The notes below the pieces were generated by a model. That model was not told where the DNA came from, did no database searches, and saw nothing but the letters and a program-made list of their open reading frames with translations. Made by a program: the position numbers and the translations under genes. From Liolophura sinensis (taxonomy: Eukaryota > Mollusca > Polyplacophora > Chitonida > Chitonidae), in contig NC_088295.1 of NCBI RefSeq assembly GCF_032854445.1, positions 50,271,385 to 50,331,384 of the forward strand: a stretch of 60,000 nucleotides of DNA, read 5' to 3'. How positions within the stretch are numbered: position 1 is the first letter of the stretch; every line of letters starts with the position of its first letter. Below are positions 1 through 10,600 of the stretch, piece by piece.

Positions 1-143
1 TGAAGTATTAATTCCTATTTTCGCGAGGCTTAACATGCTTGAAATTTGCTCACGCCTCCTTAAGCGGATAAAGGTGAAGAAAGGGGGAGGGGGGGGCAAA
101 TCCAAGAATGCAACAGAAATTAGCGTACATGGAAGTTTTTTCA

Positions 144-190
144 TATATTTATTTATTTATTTATTTCATTGGTGTTTTACGCCGTACTCG
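144..190 (-). mobile_element. SINE 3'-end fragment
   Basis: A (TTTA)n run is followed by 'cattggtgttttacgccgta'. This is the reverse complement of the 3' tail of the SINE family seen in fuller form at 5533-5732 and 19275-19425. Only the last 45 bp or so remain and I see no target-site duplication. Confidence 0.65.
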
Positions 191-304
191 TCTCTCTTTT
201 GTGTATTAATATACATGTGCCGGTATATACACATGTATTTATGTATGTTCAGTTAAGATTTTATCCTAGATATATGTAGATGGAATGTTTGTGGCAGGTA
301 GTAT

Positions 305-715
305 ATATTTGTGGAAGGTAGTCCAATGTTTGGCCCCCAGAAGCTTTGCATGTGTATATTCATGGAAAGTAGGTCTATGTTTGGCCCCAGAAGCTTTGCG
401 TGTGTATATTCATGGAAAGTAGGCCTATGTTTGGCCCCCAGAAGCTTTGCATGTGTATATTCATGGGCTGGGAACTTTTATCCTATAGATACTTGTAGAT
501 GGAAAGTAGGCCAATGTTTGGTCCCCAGAAGCTTTGCGTGTGTATATTCATGGAAAGTAGGCCTATGTTTGGCCCCCAGAAGCTTCGCATTTGTATACTC
601 ATGGAAAGTAGGCCAATTTTTGGTCCCTGAAGCTTTACGTGTCTATATTCATGGAAAGTAGGCCTATGTTTTTGTCCCAAAAGCTTTGCCTGTGTATATT
701 CATGGACAGGGAACT
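305..715. repeat. Minisatellite, about 50-bp unit
   Basis: About seven imperfect copies of a unit that begins 'catggaaagtaggcctatg' and continues through 'cagaagctttgc'. Two copies carry an extra segment starting 'gggaactttt'. The flanking DNA at 250-300 has related sequence ('attttatcctagatat'), so the array seems to have grown from a composite unit. The open frames across it on both strands are by-products of the repetition, not genes. Confidence 0.9.
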
Positions 716-1600
716 TTTGACCGTTAATTAGGGTTATATATAGATTTCTCACAAGTTACGCGTCTGACCATGACAAATTACATGAGTACATGTAGGTCGA
801 CTTAAAATAACTCTGGGTGGCCCAAAACTGACCCTAATTTGTACTGGCATTCGCCCCAAATGACCACAGTAAGTGGTTATAGTAAGCTATAGGTGACGTA
901 CATGAATGACCCCATTGCCCTGATCATTAGTATGATCGTCACATTTAGTGCATAAAAACTATGTTCAGTGGGTTATAGTTTTAGTGATACTATGACGCAA
1001 GACACCGATCTCGTGGAAGGTCTGTTGGAAACGAGGACAGCACGTTGTGCGATGGGCCTACTTATGGTTATTCTACTGTGCTCTACCCTGTTTCTTCCGA
1101 TAACGAGCCTGAACAGGTTCATTTGTATCAGAAAGATTCATGAATACGGCGCTACGCACCCAATAAATAAATAAAAATAAGTAACTAAATCACAATATTA
1201 AACACCTCTTAACTAACTGGCTTCTGTACCATGGCTGACCTAAATTTTAAAACTGATAATACAAAACAACCTTCTTACATTTTTTAGCGTTTGTTCAGCA
1301 TAGGCTACAGTATAATTTTGACTTTTCAATATTGATCTAGTATAGGCCTATACGTTAAGTATAGATCTCTTGTCAACGTGCAGGCTGCACAGATAAACAT
1401 GTCATTCTATATCGTGCAAAGACTGAAGGCCTCGACAATGGTGTAGGCCTATATACTTAGTACCCTACTAAAGATATTTGTTTTGGCGTTAAGTCCATGG
1501 ACAAAAAATCATTAGGTCTAAGAGCAGTTGGTTGCGATTGTTAACGTTGGGATAAAGTGTTTGCCGGTTGAATGACTTTAACCTTAAAAAGTTGCTGTGC
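716..1600. other. Non-coding upstream DNA
   Basis: I see no convincing gene here. A 68-codon open frame at 968-1174 ends in 'atacggcgctacgcaccc' followed by 'aataaataaataaa'. That looks like a diverged SINE 3' end (about 1133-1176), so the frame is probably not a gene. Dispersed 'aggcctata' motifs recur between 1300 and 2130. Confidence 0.5.
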
Positions 1601-2084
1601 ATGTAACCTTGGTCTGGCGCGACAGGCAACTTACAAGTGGTGGGGCTCTGGCGGGGTGGGTGCCACTAAAACTGATTAGCTTGGCCTAGATGCACATAGG
1701 TGTTATCAACAACAAACCGGGACACGTACGGGTTAGGGGGAAGTTTTTGCGTCATAGAAAATTCTAAGGTGTGCTCTCGTACCTCTGCTTTGTCCGGGTA
1801 GGGGTAGAGCTTGTTGAGCGCACAAGCGCGGTTTTCTCTAGCGCACCCATCGTCTGGACCAGCTCTAAGCATAGACAACTGCGTGACGTCGCAGGCTGAG
1901 TTCGAAACACGACTGCGTGGTTGTTGACAGTGTTGCAGAGGTTAGGCCGACATTCAGGCCGGCTGGGTAGTCTTCTCTTTCTTTATAGCCACAATCACAT
2001 ACTCTTGGCGGGACAGATAAAAGTGACCGGGGCGATTCGCATGCAGGTAAAGTATAAACACACCGTAGTGTAAGTGCAGTGGCT
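1600..2084 (+). promoter_or_regulatory. Possible CpG-richer promoter of gene A
   Basis: This stretch has clearly more CpG than its AT-rich surroundings, for example 'gcgcacaagcgcggt' and 'gcgtgacgtcgcag'. A TATAAA motif sits at 2053-2058. About 30 bp downstream begins a short segment ending in a possible splice donor at 2142. Together these fit a promoter for the gene whose first coding exon lies at 7470, because that exon is preceded by a splice acceptor and so should have an upstream non-coding exon. No transcript evidence is available. The CCAAT cluster at 7337-7389 is a competing candidate. Confidence 0.35.
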
Positions 2085-2141
2085 AGCCAGATAAGAGCAG
2101 GCAGCGTGCGGCAGAAGATCTGTAGGCCTATATATTTACAG
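2085..2141 (+). other. Possible 5' non-coding exon of gene A
   Basis: A short segment lies about 30 bp downstream of the TATAAA at 2053-2058 and ends 'atttacag' followed by GTAATA, an acceptable splice donor. It has no ATG. It could pair with the acceptor at 7468-7469. The start is only inferred from TATA spacing. Confidence is low because short donor-like motifs are common. Confidence 0.25.
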
Positions 2142-3929
2142 GTAATATCATACTAGGCTTATTTTCACTTTTTCAACCAGGTGAAATGGGTGCAAAGCAA
2201 TCCTGATCGCTTTGCAATCACACCACTCATGGCAGATTGATGAGAGGGCTACGTACACAGTAAAGGTTTCTTCAATCAATATATACCTGGCCCAGTGATG
2301 TGTTTGAGATGATACAGCTAGGCCAGGTGGAGCTTCATGTATTTTAGCCTGTATATGGTTATCTGTCCTGCAATCTAGGCCTTACCTGGGCAGCCTTACA
2401 GCTTAATTCATCATTGAGCTATCATGTTTGAAAATGACTCACTGCATGCAGTGGAAGCTAGAGGTGAATTTGCCCTACCTGCCTGTAAGTTCAGTTGCAG
2501 TGCTATAGTTTGATCGTAGCATTCGCAGCTTGTGTACACACCTCTTTTGTATCAAGTTTGCTCGTTTTGTTGACTCGTACGTATGGCTACCTGTGTTCAC
2601 ATGTGCAGCGAGTCAAACTCCGTATCCTTTGGGGGTGATTGAGAGTTAATGGCAGAGGCAAAGAAAAGCTGGATTGAAGTTCCTTTAGGTTTGAAATCAT
2701 TGGCTGTGCACTGAACACAGATGTGTATCCTTTACAAGTGCATGCCCCGCTGGGATTTCACTTAAAGAATTATCGTCTTTTCTTCAGAAACGTACGTGGC
2801 TGTGGGCTGTTAATATAGACTTAATCATAGCCTTCATATATATGCGTCAAACTAGACCCCTAGATTAATGGATAGAAGTCATGTGATACAGCTACGATAC
2901 ATATATTGTACAAACGGTATTATGCTATGGTAAATACCCCAGAATTTTACCCCAGAAATTGCACCTTTAGAGGCAAATAAGTAAATGTCCTAAAATATGG
3001 TTACTTGCAGTGATGAAATTTACATTTTTCCCCATAGGATATTATCCCACTTTCTAAACAAACCTCAAAACATCTTTCTGAGAGTGATAGAACTCTCAGA
3101 ATCGTGTGATTTAGTTACGGACAAGATATTAGATTGTTTACTGGATTTGAGTAAGCCAGATCAAAGTCTCCTCTGTTAAAGAAATTATTAATTGTAATCA
3201 CATTGTCTCTCTTTTAACCATGGTGATTATGGGTTTGTCAATGCCAGGGCTTCACAGAATATATAATAGCATTAGTCTAGCAAGAGAAATGCTCTCAAGA
3301 TATGCTTTAAACAAAACCTGGTGAACACGCAAAAAGGTTGAAAAATTAGAGTATGTTCATACTTACATGTACCTCCACCACTGTTCTGAGGTGTTTAATT
3401 GATCAGTATGTAGAACCACGGGCACAGCTTGAGGCTATAATCTGATATATGCATGCATGCATGTACAGATAATGTGGTGTTTTGCTATAAGAACAACAAC
3501 ATTCACCGGTAGTGTCACAAGATTTTCTTTACTGTACGCCTGCTCTGTAGAGCATAACTCATTCATCCAGTAGGTTCTTTCATCTGCTGGGTTTTTTGCT
3601 CTTAACTGATGCATGATGCATTACAGTTTTGCATCATCATGAGATTTTATGCCATTTTAATTCTATAATCTAGCCGGTTGTAGTTTCAGTTAATGTGGGC
3701 TAGATGTGTATTCTCATGCATTCTTTGGTTAACTACATGCACATCTACTTTAATGGCGTCACTTATCTACCTGTGGCCTGAGGGCTTCCTCAGTGGGTGT
3801 GTTTATTGCATGACGGAATGACACTGTCTGTGTCTAAATTTGCATGAAGCAATGAGAAAAAAAACATATAAGGAGGAAGTTATAGTCTACAGACTGTGTA
3901 CTAACTTTGAGTATAGTAATTTATCCTCA

Positions 3930-4037
3930 TGGGTTTCCCCCGGGCTCTGCCCGGTTTCCTCCCACCATAATGCTGGCCGTCGTCGTATAGGTGAAATATT
4001 CTAGAGTACGCCATAAAACACAAATCAAATAAATAAA
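3930..4037 (+). mobile_element. SINE, 5'-truncated, with target-site duplication
   Basis: The copy runs from 'gggtttcccccgggctctgc' through 'ccaccataatgctggccg' and a 'gtgaaatattct' motif to an AAATAAATA tail, so it reads on the + strand. It is flanked by a near-perfect direct repeat, TAGTAATTTATCCTCA at 3914-3929 and TAGTAATGTATCATCA at 4038-4053 (14 of 16 match). This is the mark of target-primed integration. About 90 bp of the 5' end is missing relative to the copy at 5533-5732. Confidence 0.85.
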
Positions 4038-4247
4038 TAGTAATGTATCATCAGACATCAGAGATACCGTAAGACAGTGTTAAGCAGATCACTTGACTGA
4101 TCTAGTCTAAAATATATATGTCTTATATATTTATTTAGATAAGGTGCATCAGTTTATCATATAATGCTAAGAATACTGCAGATATTTATGACACCTAATT
4201 ATATCACACAGGGACCAAGTAGGCCATTAGACATATTGTCATGTTTT

Positions 4248-4318
4248 GTTTACTTGTGAGTTGCGGTAAACAATTATGTATAGTATATATAAACAATGGA
4301 ATTATGTTTACTACATGT
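4248..4318. repeat. Dispersed repeat, copy 1 of 2
   Basis: Shares 'tgttttgtttacttgtgagt' and then 'ggtaaacaattatgt', 'aaacaatggaatta' and 'tatgtttact' in the same order with 7143-7229. It starts with a small inverted repeat (TGTTTAC and GTAAACA around a 12-nt loop). The family is unknown; it could be a short non-autonomous transposon. Confidence 0.6.
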
Positions 4319-5532
4319 TGTTGTAAGGAATAATATGGTACTGTGATAGTTTGTTACACATCAGGCTCCAGATCTTGACTCACAGTTTTAGCCTAAGGCT
4401 TTGACCCAACCTATTCATGTGCATTTCCTTTTTTAATTCCACCAGTTAAATATTTCTCTATGCATCTCTGTTATTGTATGTATGCAAAGTGTGTTGAGTA
4501 GCTTTAATAATGAAACATGAGGGTGTCCTCATGATTTCACTTAAGTAAGTAAGTGTGTAATGGTTATAATTACAATATTTCCCTCTGTATGTATTGTCTC
4601 ATACCATAGTCTTTAAAGTATTATTAGTGTCAGCCAGTTTCACCAAATTCTGCACTGCCATGCCCTGCCCTGCCCTAATCTCCCGTCAGTCCCCCCTCAC
4701 CCATGTCTCCCGTCAATCCCCCCTCACCCACACGCCATCCACCAGTTGTTAATACCGATGCCTGCTGTGCTCACCACAGTAGCTACTTAATCTGACAATC
4801 CAGTCAGTGTTCCTCACTTTCTGCAGTTTATTGTCTTTTTTTTTCTTTTTTTTTTTAAAGATAAAGTGACAAGACTTCCACGGCAGGATATGTATAATTA
4901 CAGGAATCTGTTATGTTGTAATTATTACCGGAGTGTAGAACAGGAAAAGCTACATTTCATCTCATCGTCTTCCTAAATCTTTATGCATCAACGTAATTTG
5001 GGAAATTATATGTAGCGTGTAAGTGGCAGGTAATACCGAACTGGTGAAAACTTCGATTGTTAGAGTGGTTTAGTACATTGGCCGGTGCATAACTAAACCA
5101 CTGATGGTATTTAGTGTCCATTTTAATTTTCTCATGATGATGTTTATTGAACATCTGGTAATGTTATTTTCTGTACATACCAGTATTTACATTGATGAAA
5201 TTACTTTAAGCACTGTTAAATTGTAATTGCAAAGCTTCTTCACAGCCAAATGTACAATTTCCTGCACTACAGACAAAGGCACAATACTTTTTAATACGGA
5301 TATCGTCCAAAAGTTAAAGGATTGGTCCTTAACTCAAGGCAAGCCATTACTTTTTCCATGAAACTGCTGACAGAAAAACAAACAAACTCTGGCTAAAACC
5401 TAACCGCTGCGGGCGTTGGATTTATAAATACATATATCATTGTGCATGTGTGCCTATGTCCTTGTCAGCTATATGTACTGTATTACTTTGTATGTTCAGA
5501 GCTTTTGTACATTGCTGTAGCTCAGAGCTTAT

Positions 5533-5732
5533 TTATTTATTTATTTGATTGGTGTTTTACGCCGTACTCAAGAATATTTCACTTATACGACGGCAGCCAG
5601 TATTATTTTGGGAGGAAACCGGGCACAGCACGGGGGAAACCCACAACCATCTGCAGGTTGCTGGCAGCCCTTCCCACTTACGACCGGAGAGAAAGCCAGC
5701 ATGAGCTGGACTTGAACTCCCAGCAACCATGG
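5533..5732 (-). mobile_element. SINE, longest copy in the window, with target-site duplication
   Basis: On the - strand the element begins near 'catggttgctgggagttcaa', passes through the core ('ggttgctggcag' region on +, 'gtgaaatattcttgagtacg' on -) and ends in an (AAATA)n tail. It is flanked by 13-bp direct repeats, GCTCAGAGCTTAT (5520-5532) and GCTCAGATCTTAT (5733-5745), with one mismatch. The segment ggagttcaagtcc on the - strand (5720-5708) resembles a tRNA B box, as expected for a tRNA-derived SINE head. No A box is clear, so even this copy may be slightly 5'-truncated. Confidence 0.88.
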
Positions 5733-7142
5733 GCTCAGATCTTATAATGTGGTCGTAACATTTTGGCATTTCACTTTGTACTTCTGTGGTAAAAACATCT
5801 GTTGTTATTATTTATGTGCTGGTGGTATCCTATCATTGTCGCCATCTTGACAAATACATCCATGAACATTACAGGTATCAGTAATAAAACCTAATGACAT
5901 GCACATATACCTCTCTAGGAATGTCTTGCACACATAGTTAACGCAGCTTAGAAACCATTTACATGTAACTGACATTAACAACTCACCAAATAGATCTAGA
6001 ATTAGCTCAGGATTCAAGATTATTTCAGTCTGGATTATGTAAAAAAATTTTTTATCAAGCATCCATATTATAACACATATAATATTATAACATATGTGAT
6101 TTATTTTAGTGTCCGTTTTACCGCATACCCTGCTGCTGACCGTACACTCACACAGAGCGTCTATGTACAGGTACAAGGTTCAGGCTGTGAAATCTGGCAA
6201 GGCAGTGTCACTTCAAACTTTCAAGTCCATTCTGCATGTCTACATGTAGGTACTAGGCCACCAGGGGGCCAGTAGGTCTGAGGAGAAGGCGGACTTTGTT
6301 AGCCAGGCGTTCCCTGCCGTAATAGGCTGACACTGTCCACCCACTTAATTTGTCCCCATAGTTCAGCAGTTTGCAGATGGCTGTCACATTTCCTCTAACC
6401 CTAATCTCTTTTTTTTTTCACACTATAAATAAACCGTCTATTACTTGCCCTAAATCCTATAACTACTGTATTAGTGCTCCTGAATGTGTACAGTTTATGC
6501 ATGTTGAAGGTTATGAAGTGGCAGATAGAAGCACATGTATAGTGGCAGATAAAGTGTAAGAGGGCTTCAGCACAGTGTACCTACTTTAGTTCAGTAGGAG
6601 AAGTAGAGATTGCGGTAAAGTACCTTGTTAGTTAAAGTTATTTCACGGAAACCATAGCTTGATATACACATAGACCCAGATTAACATCATGTCTTCTCTT
6701 TCATTAGTAGACGGTTTATTTATGGTATGAAAGTGAACCTGAGTGCTGTGGTTAGACTGAAATATTAATATAGATAAATGTGATTGTGTTTTACAAGATG
6801 GACTTTAAGAGGATCGTTCAGACACTAATCCTGTTGTATTAAGATTAAGAAAGACCTTCTTGTGTCTAGGACAGTCCCAATTCTGTTTAACTGGCTGGTG
6901 CTGCCTCACTAAAACAATATGCTGATAAGGTACATATACATGTATGTCCTTGAAAGACCATGTCTTTGCATCGCCAGGCAAGCAAAGAAACAAGAACCTG
7001 ATACAATACATTGCCTAAGGCACTTGTATGGTTACATGCACAATACATATTTAATAGTATATGCATGGTCTGAACTATGAAAGTCTTAAATACATATTTT
7101 GCAAGTTTTTCAAAAATGATATTGATCTTGCCTGATTTCTTG

Positions 7143-7229
7143 TGTTTTGTTTACTTGTGAGTTGTGGTAAACAATTATGTGCATGTATATGATATAGAAA
7201 CAATGGAATTATTATGTTTACTGTTATTG
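7143..7229. repeat. Dispersed repeat, copy 2 of 2
   Basis: Second copy of the element at 4248-4318, with a few insertions in its middle ('gcatgtatatgatatag'). Both copies lie upstream of gene A's first coding exon and in the same orientation. Confidence 0.6.
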
Positions 7230-7336
7230 TTATTTTGTGTGCAAAGTAACTTTGTGGAACCTTATGTCCAGTTGTAAAGGCAGTCAGCTTTGTGTATGAG
7301 GTTTGCATATTTAACGATTTCAGATCCTTGATTCTG

Positions 7337-7389
7337 ATTGGCCGTTGCTTGAAATGTTATTCGATGTGCAGATTGGCTTTGTGGCCAAT
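7337..7389. promoter_or_regulatory. Cluster of three CCAAT-box motifs
   Basis: Inverted CCAAT boxes (ATTGG) lie at 7337-7341 and 7372-7376, and a forward CCAAT at 7385-7389. The last two form an inverted repeat (ATTGGC...GCCAAT). They lie about 90-140 bp upstream of gene A's ATG. Such a cluster is typical of an NF-Y-bound TATA-less promoter, so transcription might start near 7430 and the acceptor-like site at 7468 be incidental. This is inference only. Confidence 0.35.
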
Positions 7390-7469
7390 GAGTGTTTGTT
7401 TTTCATACATAGTGTAGGATTTAAGTTCTCTCAATTATTTGGGTAATGTTCCCTTTCTGTGGATTTCAG

Positions 7470-7600
7470 ATAAACCATGGGTAAGAAGACGCCCTCTGCC
7501 TCTTCGGAGTCTGTGGTTACCTCGTCCAGCTCGCCGCCGGAAGCCTCGGACAGTCGGAACAACTCAATTGTCTCTGAGGCAGACACTACAACCAGCACAG
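7470..7600 (+). CDS. Gene A exon with start codon
   Basis: The acceptor 'ggatttcag' ends at 7469, the ATG is at 7477 in the context 'ataaaccATGG' (good Kozak: A at -3, G at +4), and the donor GTAGGA follows 7600. It encodes 41 residues beginning MGKKTPSASSESV, with a Ser/Thr/Pro-rich composition, and ends in phase 1. No upstream in-frame ATG exists in this exon. Gly2 followed by two Lys recalls N-myristoylated proteins, but residue 6 is Pro rather than Ser/Thr, so this is weak. Confidence 0.75.
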
Positions 7601-10600
7601 GTAGGAGTAATGTGTTAAATTCAGGCCTTCAGATGAACACAATCTATGATGATATGTGTGATCTAACCCAGTGTCTTGTAGCATCACTGATAAGTAGTGT
7701 AACTCTGAAAATAGAATTCATTTTCACTCATTTTGCCACCTGTCCTGATTAATAAAAGTAAAATGTCAAAAATGGAGAGTAAATGTAGTCTGTTTGGTTT
7801 TTGGAGTTACACTGCATGTGGGATCTTGATGTGGGATCTTTGCATGTGCTGCTCATCATACTTGTACATGTATGTTACATGTGAATAGGTACACGTTTGA
7901 TAATGTTTATTTATTTGCTTTGTGTTTAATGGCACTCTGAACAGTTTGTGAATGGTGAATGAAGGAAACTGAAGTAAATTTCAACTCCTCTTTGCCAAGC
8001 ACCTGACAAGTCTCCATTCCGTTTTTTGATCATAATAAGCAATACAGGTTAATGAGGATATAAGTAAAGACTGTGTAGGGAAGTTAAGATTTTGTGGTAA
8101 ACTTGTGCTTGAAGGGGAAGAGAAGAATTATTGGTAGTACGTATGATATAATACGCTCTACAAATTTAACTGAAGTAAAAGTATTTCGATATGTAGAAAA
8201 ATCTGTTATCTCCATGAATTTTTTTGTTCACGTATCATGAATGTACATGTTACAAAGGGCATACCATTCTGTGAATTTGATTGTACATTAACATCTGTAT
8301 GAACCCCACAATTGTTCATTTGGGTACATTTTAAAGATTAGACTTCAAAGGTGTTACATTTAGATGTTAATCAGCTAATACGTCAAAGACCTTTGTGTTA
8401 ATTATGTTTGTGGCTGAGCAAAATGTGCACATTGTTCCTGGGTCAGAATTGTGCACTCATGTAGATGAATTCAGTAACTGTGCTGGAATAGATCAGGCCA
8501 AGCAAGGCCTACAAGAAGGAATGGCTGCCCATGTGTGCAAGGTTTCATGTCCAAGCTGGTTCCACAATGTTGCTTGCTGCAGGCAAAGTTGAGTGTACAA
8601 TAGCCACCATGGCAACATCTGTCTTCAGTAGGGCCCCTGTCCGCTTTGTCAGACTGGGACCAGGTCGTTGACCTCTTTGTACGTCTGTATAAGAACGCTG
8701 CATGGATTCGGGAATTCTTGGTGTTATCTATGAAATTAAAAAATCTTCCAACTGAGCATTCCACCAAGCTGTCATATAGTATAGTACTATTTGTTGGGAT
8801 GTTGGTGTGTATTCTTTGTTCAGCTTTTGTCAGCCAGTAGACAGGTATGCTGACATATATCTGACATATCTCTGCCATTTCTGCCCATCTGATACTTCAA
8901 CCTATACACCTGAGGATGTGCCAATGAAAGCTTAGGCTACTTTATGGTTCTCACTGCGTTATTAATTTACCTGCATGATCAACAGCACACCAAATTCCGT
9001 TCACTCAAGACTTGGAATACTTGGTTGTGTGGAAGCGGCAAACTTGTTTATTTACAGTGCAAGTCTACCTTTGATATCCAGGTAAATAAATTTGCACTTA
9101 TTTTGCGAGCCTGTACTCAGAATACCTGCAATGAGAACACCCATGGGTACAGATATGTCCATATGTCTAAGCACTGGTAGAGTGAGTAAGCTAGCCTCTG
9201 CTCAGAACGTGTGCAATGAGAACACCCATGGGTACAGATATGTCCATATGTCTAAGCACTGGTAGAGTGAGTAAGCTAGCCTCTGCTCAGAACGAGTGCA
9301 ATGAGAACACCCATGGGTACAGATATGTCCATATGTCTAAGCACTGGTAAAGTGAGTAAGCTAGCCTCTGCTCAGAACGTGTGCAATGAGAACACCCATG
9401 GGTACAGATATGTCCATATGTCTAAGCACTGGTAAAGTGAGTAAGCTAGCCTCTGCTCAGAACGTGTGCAATGAGAACACCTATGGGTACAGATATGTCC
9501 ATATGTCTAAGCACTGGTAGAGTGAGTAAGCTAGCCTCTGCTCAGAACGTGTGCAATGAGAACACCCATAGGTACAGATATGTCCATATGCCTAAGCACT
9601 GGTAAAGTGAGTAAGCTAGCCTCTGCTCAGAACGTGTGCAATGAGAACACCCATGGGTACAGATATGTCCATATGTCTAAGCACTGGTAGAGTGAGTAAG
9701 CTAGCCTCTGCTCAGAACGTGTGCAATGAGAACACCTATGGGTACAGATATGTCCATATGTCTAAGCACTGGTAGAGTGAGTAAGCTAGCCTCTGCTCAG
9801 AACGTGTGCAATGAGAACACCCATAGGTACAGATATGTCCATATGCCTAAGCACTGGTAAAGTGAGTAAGCTAGCCTCTGCTCAGAACGTGTGCAATGAG
9901 AACACCCATGGGTACAGATATGTCCATATGTCTAAGCACTGGTAGAGTGAGTAAGCTAGCCTCTGCTCAGAACGTGTGCAATGAGAACACCCATAGGTAC
10001 AGATATGTCCATATGCCTAAGCACTGGTAAAGTGAGTAAGCTAGCCTCTGCTCAGAACGTGTGCAATGAGAACACCCATGGGTACAGATATGTCCATATG
10101 TCTAAGCACTGGTAAAGTGAGTAAGCTAACCTCTGCACAGAATACCTGCAATGAGAACAGCCATGGGTACAGATATGTCCATATGTCTAAGCACTGGTAA
10201 AGTGAATATGCTAGCCTCTGCTCAGAATACCTGTACCAGTATACATGTACACACCTGTACAGACCCCAGTCAAGACGCTGACCTACATATACATATTATT
10301 TACGGGCAAACGATTTGTTTTTTTAGGACTCACAAGTGACATGAACATGTTATCTTATACGGGTCATTCTTTACACAGCAACCAGTTTGACAGTATAACT
10401 GTTTTTCGGCCCACCACATGTGGGCGTAAGATGTTTTTTTTTTCTCCTGGCATGTTATAATAGGTTGTTTTGCCCTGTGGGTGTAATGTTTCAGGTATGC
10501 TGAAGTGAGATCGGTCAGTACACACTGCTGCTCAGTTTCTCTTCAGATATACACATGCATATAGTCTCACTTCTGCATGGACAGACTGGGGTGTGACATA

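Larger units (their letters stand above)
2142..7469 (+). other. Putative 5'UTR intron with SINEs and dispersed repeats
   Basis: No coding exon is visible. The stretch contains two SINE insertions (3930-4037 and 5533-5732), two copies of an 80-90 bp dispersed repeat (4248-4318 and 7143-7229), C-rich direct repeats around 4665-4740 ('cccccctcaccca' twice) and a T-rich run near 4838-4856. If the promoter is instead at 7.3 kb, this is simply upstream DNA. Confidence 0.4.

Noticed and set aside
968-1174. 68-residue frame with a hydrophobic segment (possible small membrane protein)
   Set aside because: Its end coincides with a SINE-like tail, there are no splice signals or supporting context, and the length is within chance.
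5442-5747. 101-residue frame on +
   Set aside because: Most of it is the antisense of a SINE; the rest is short and unremarkable.
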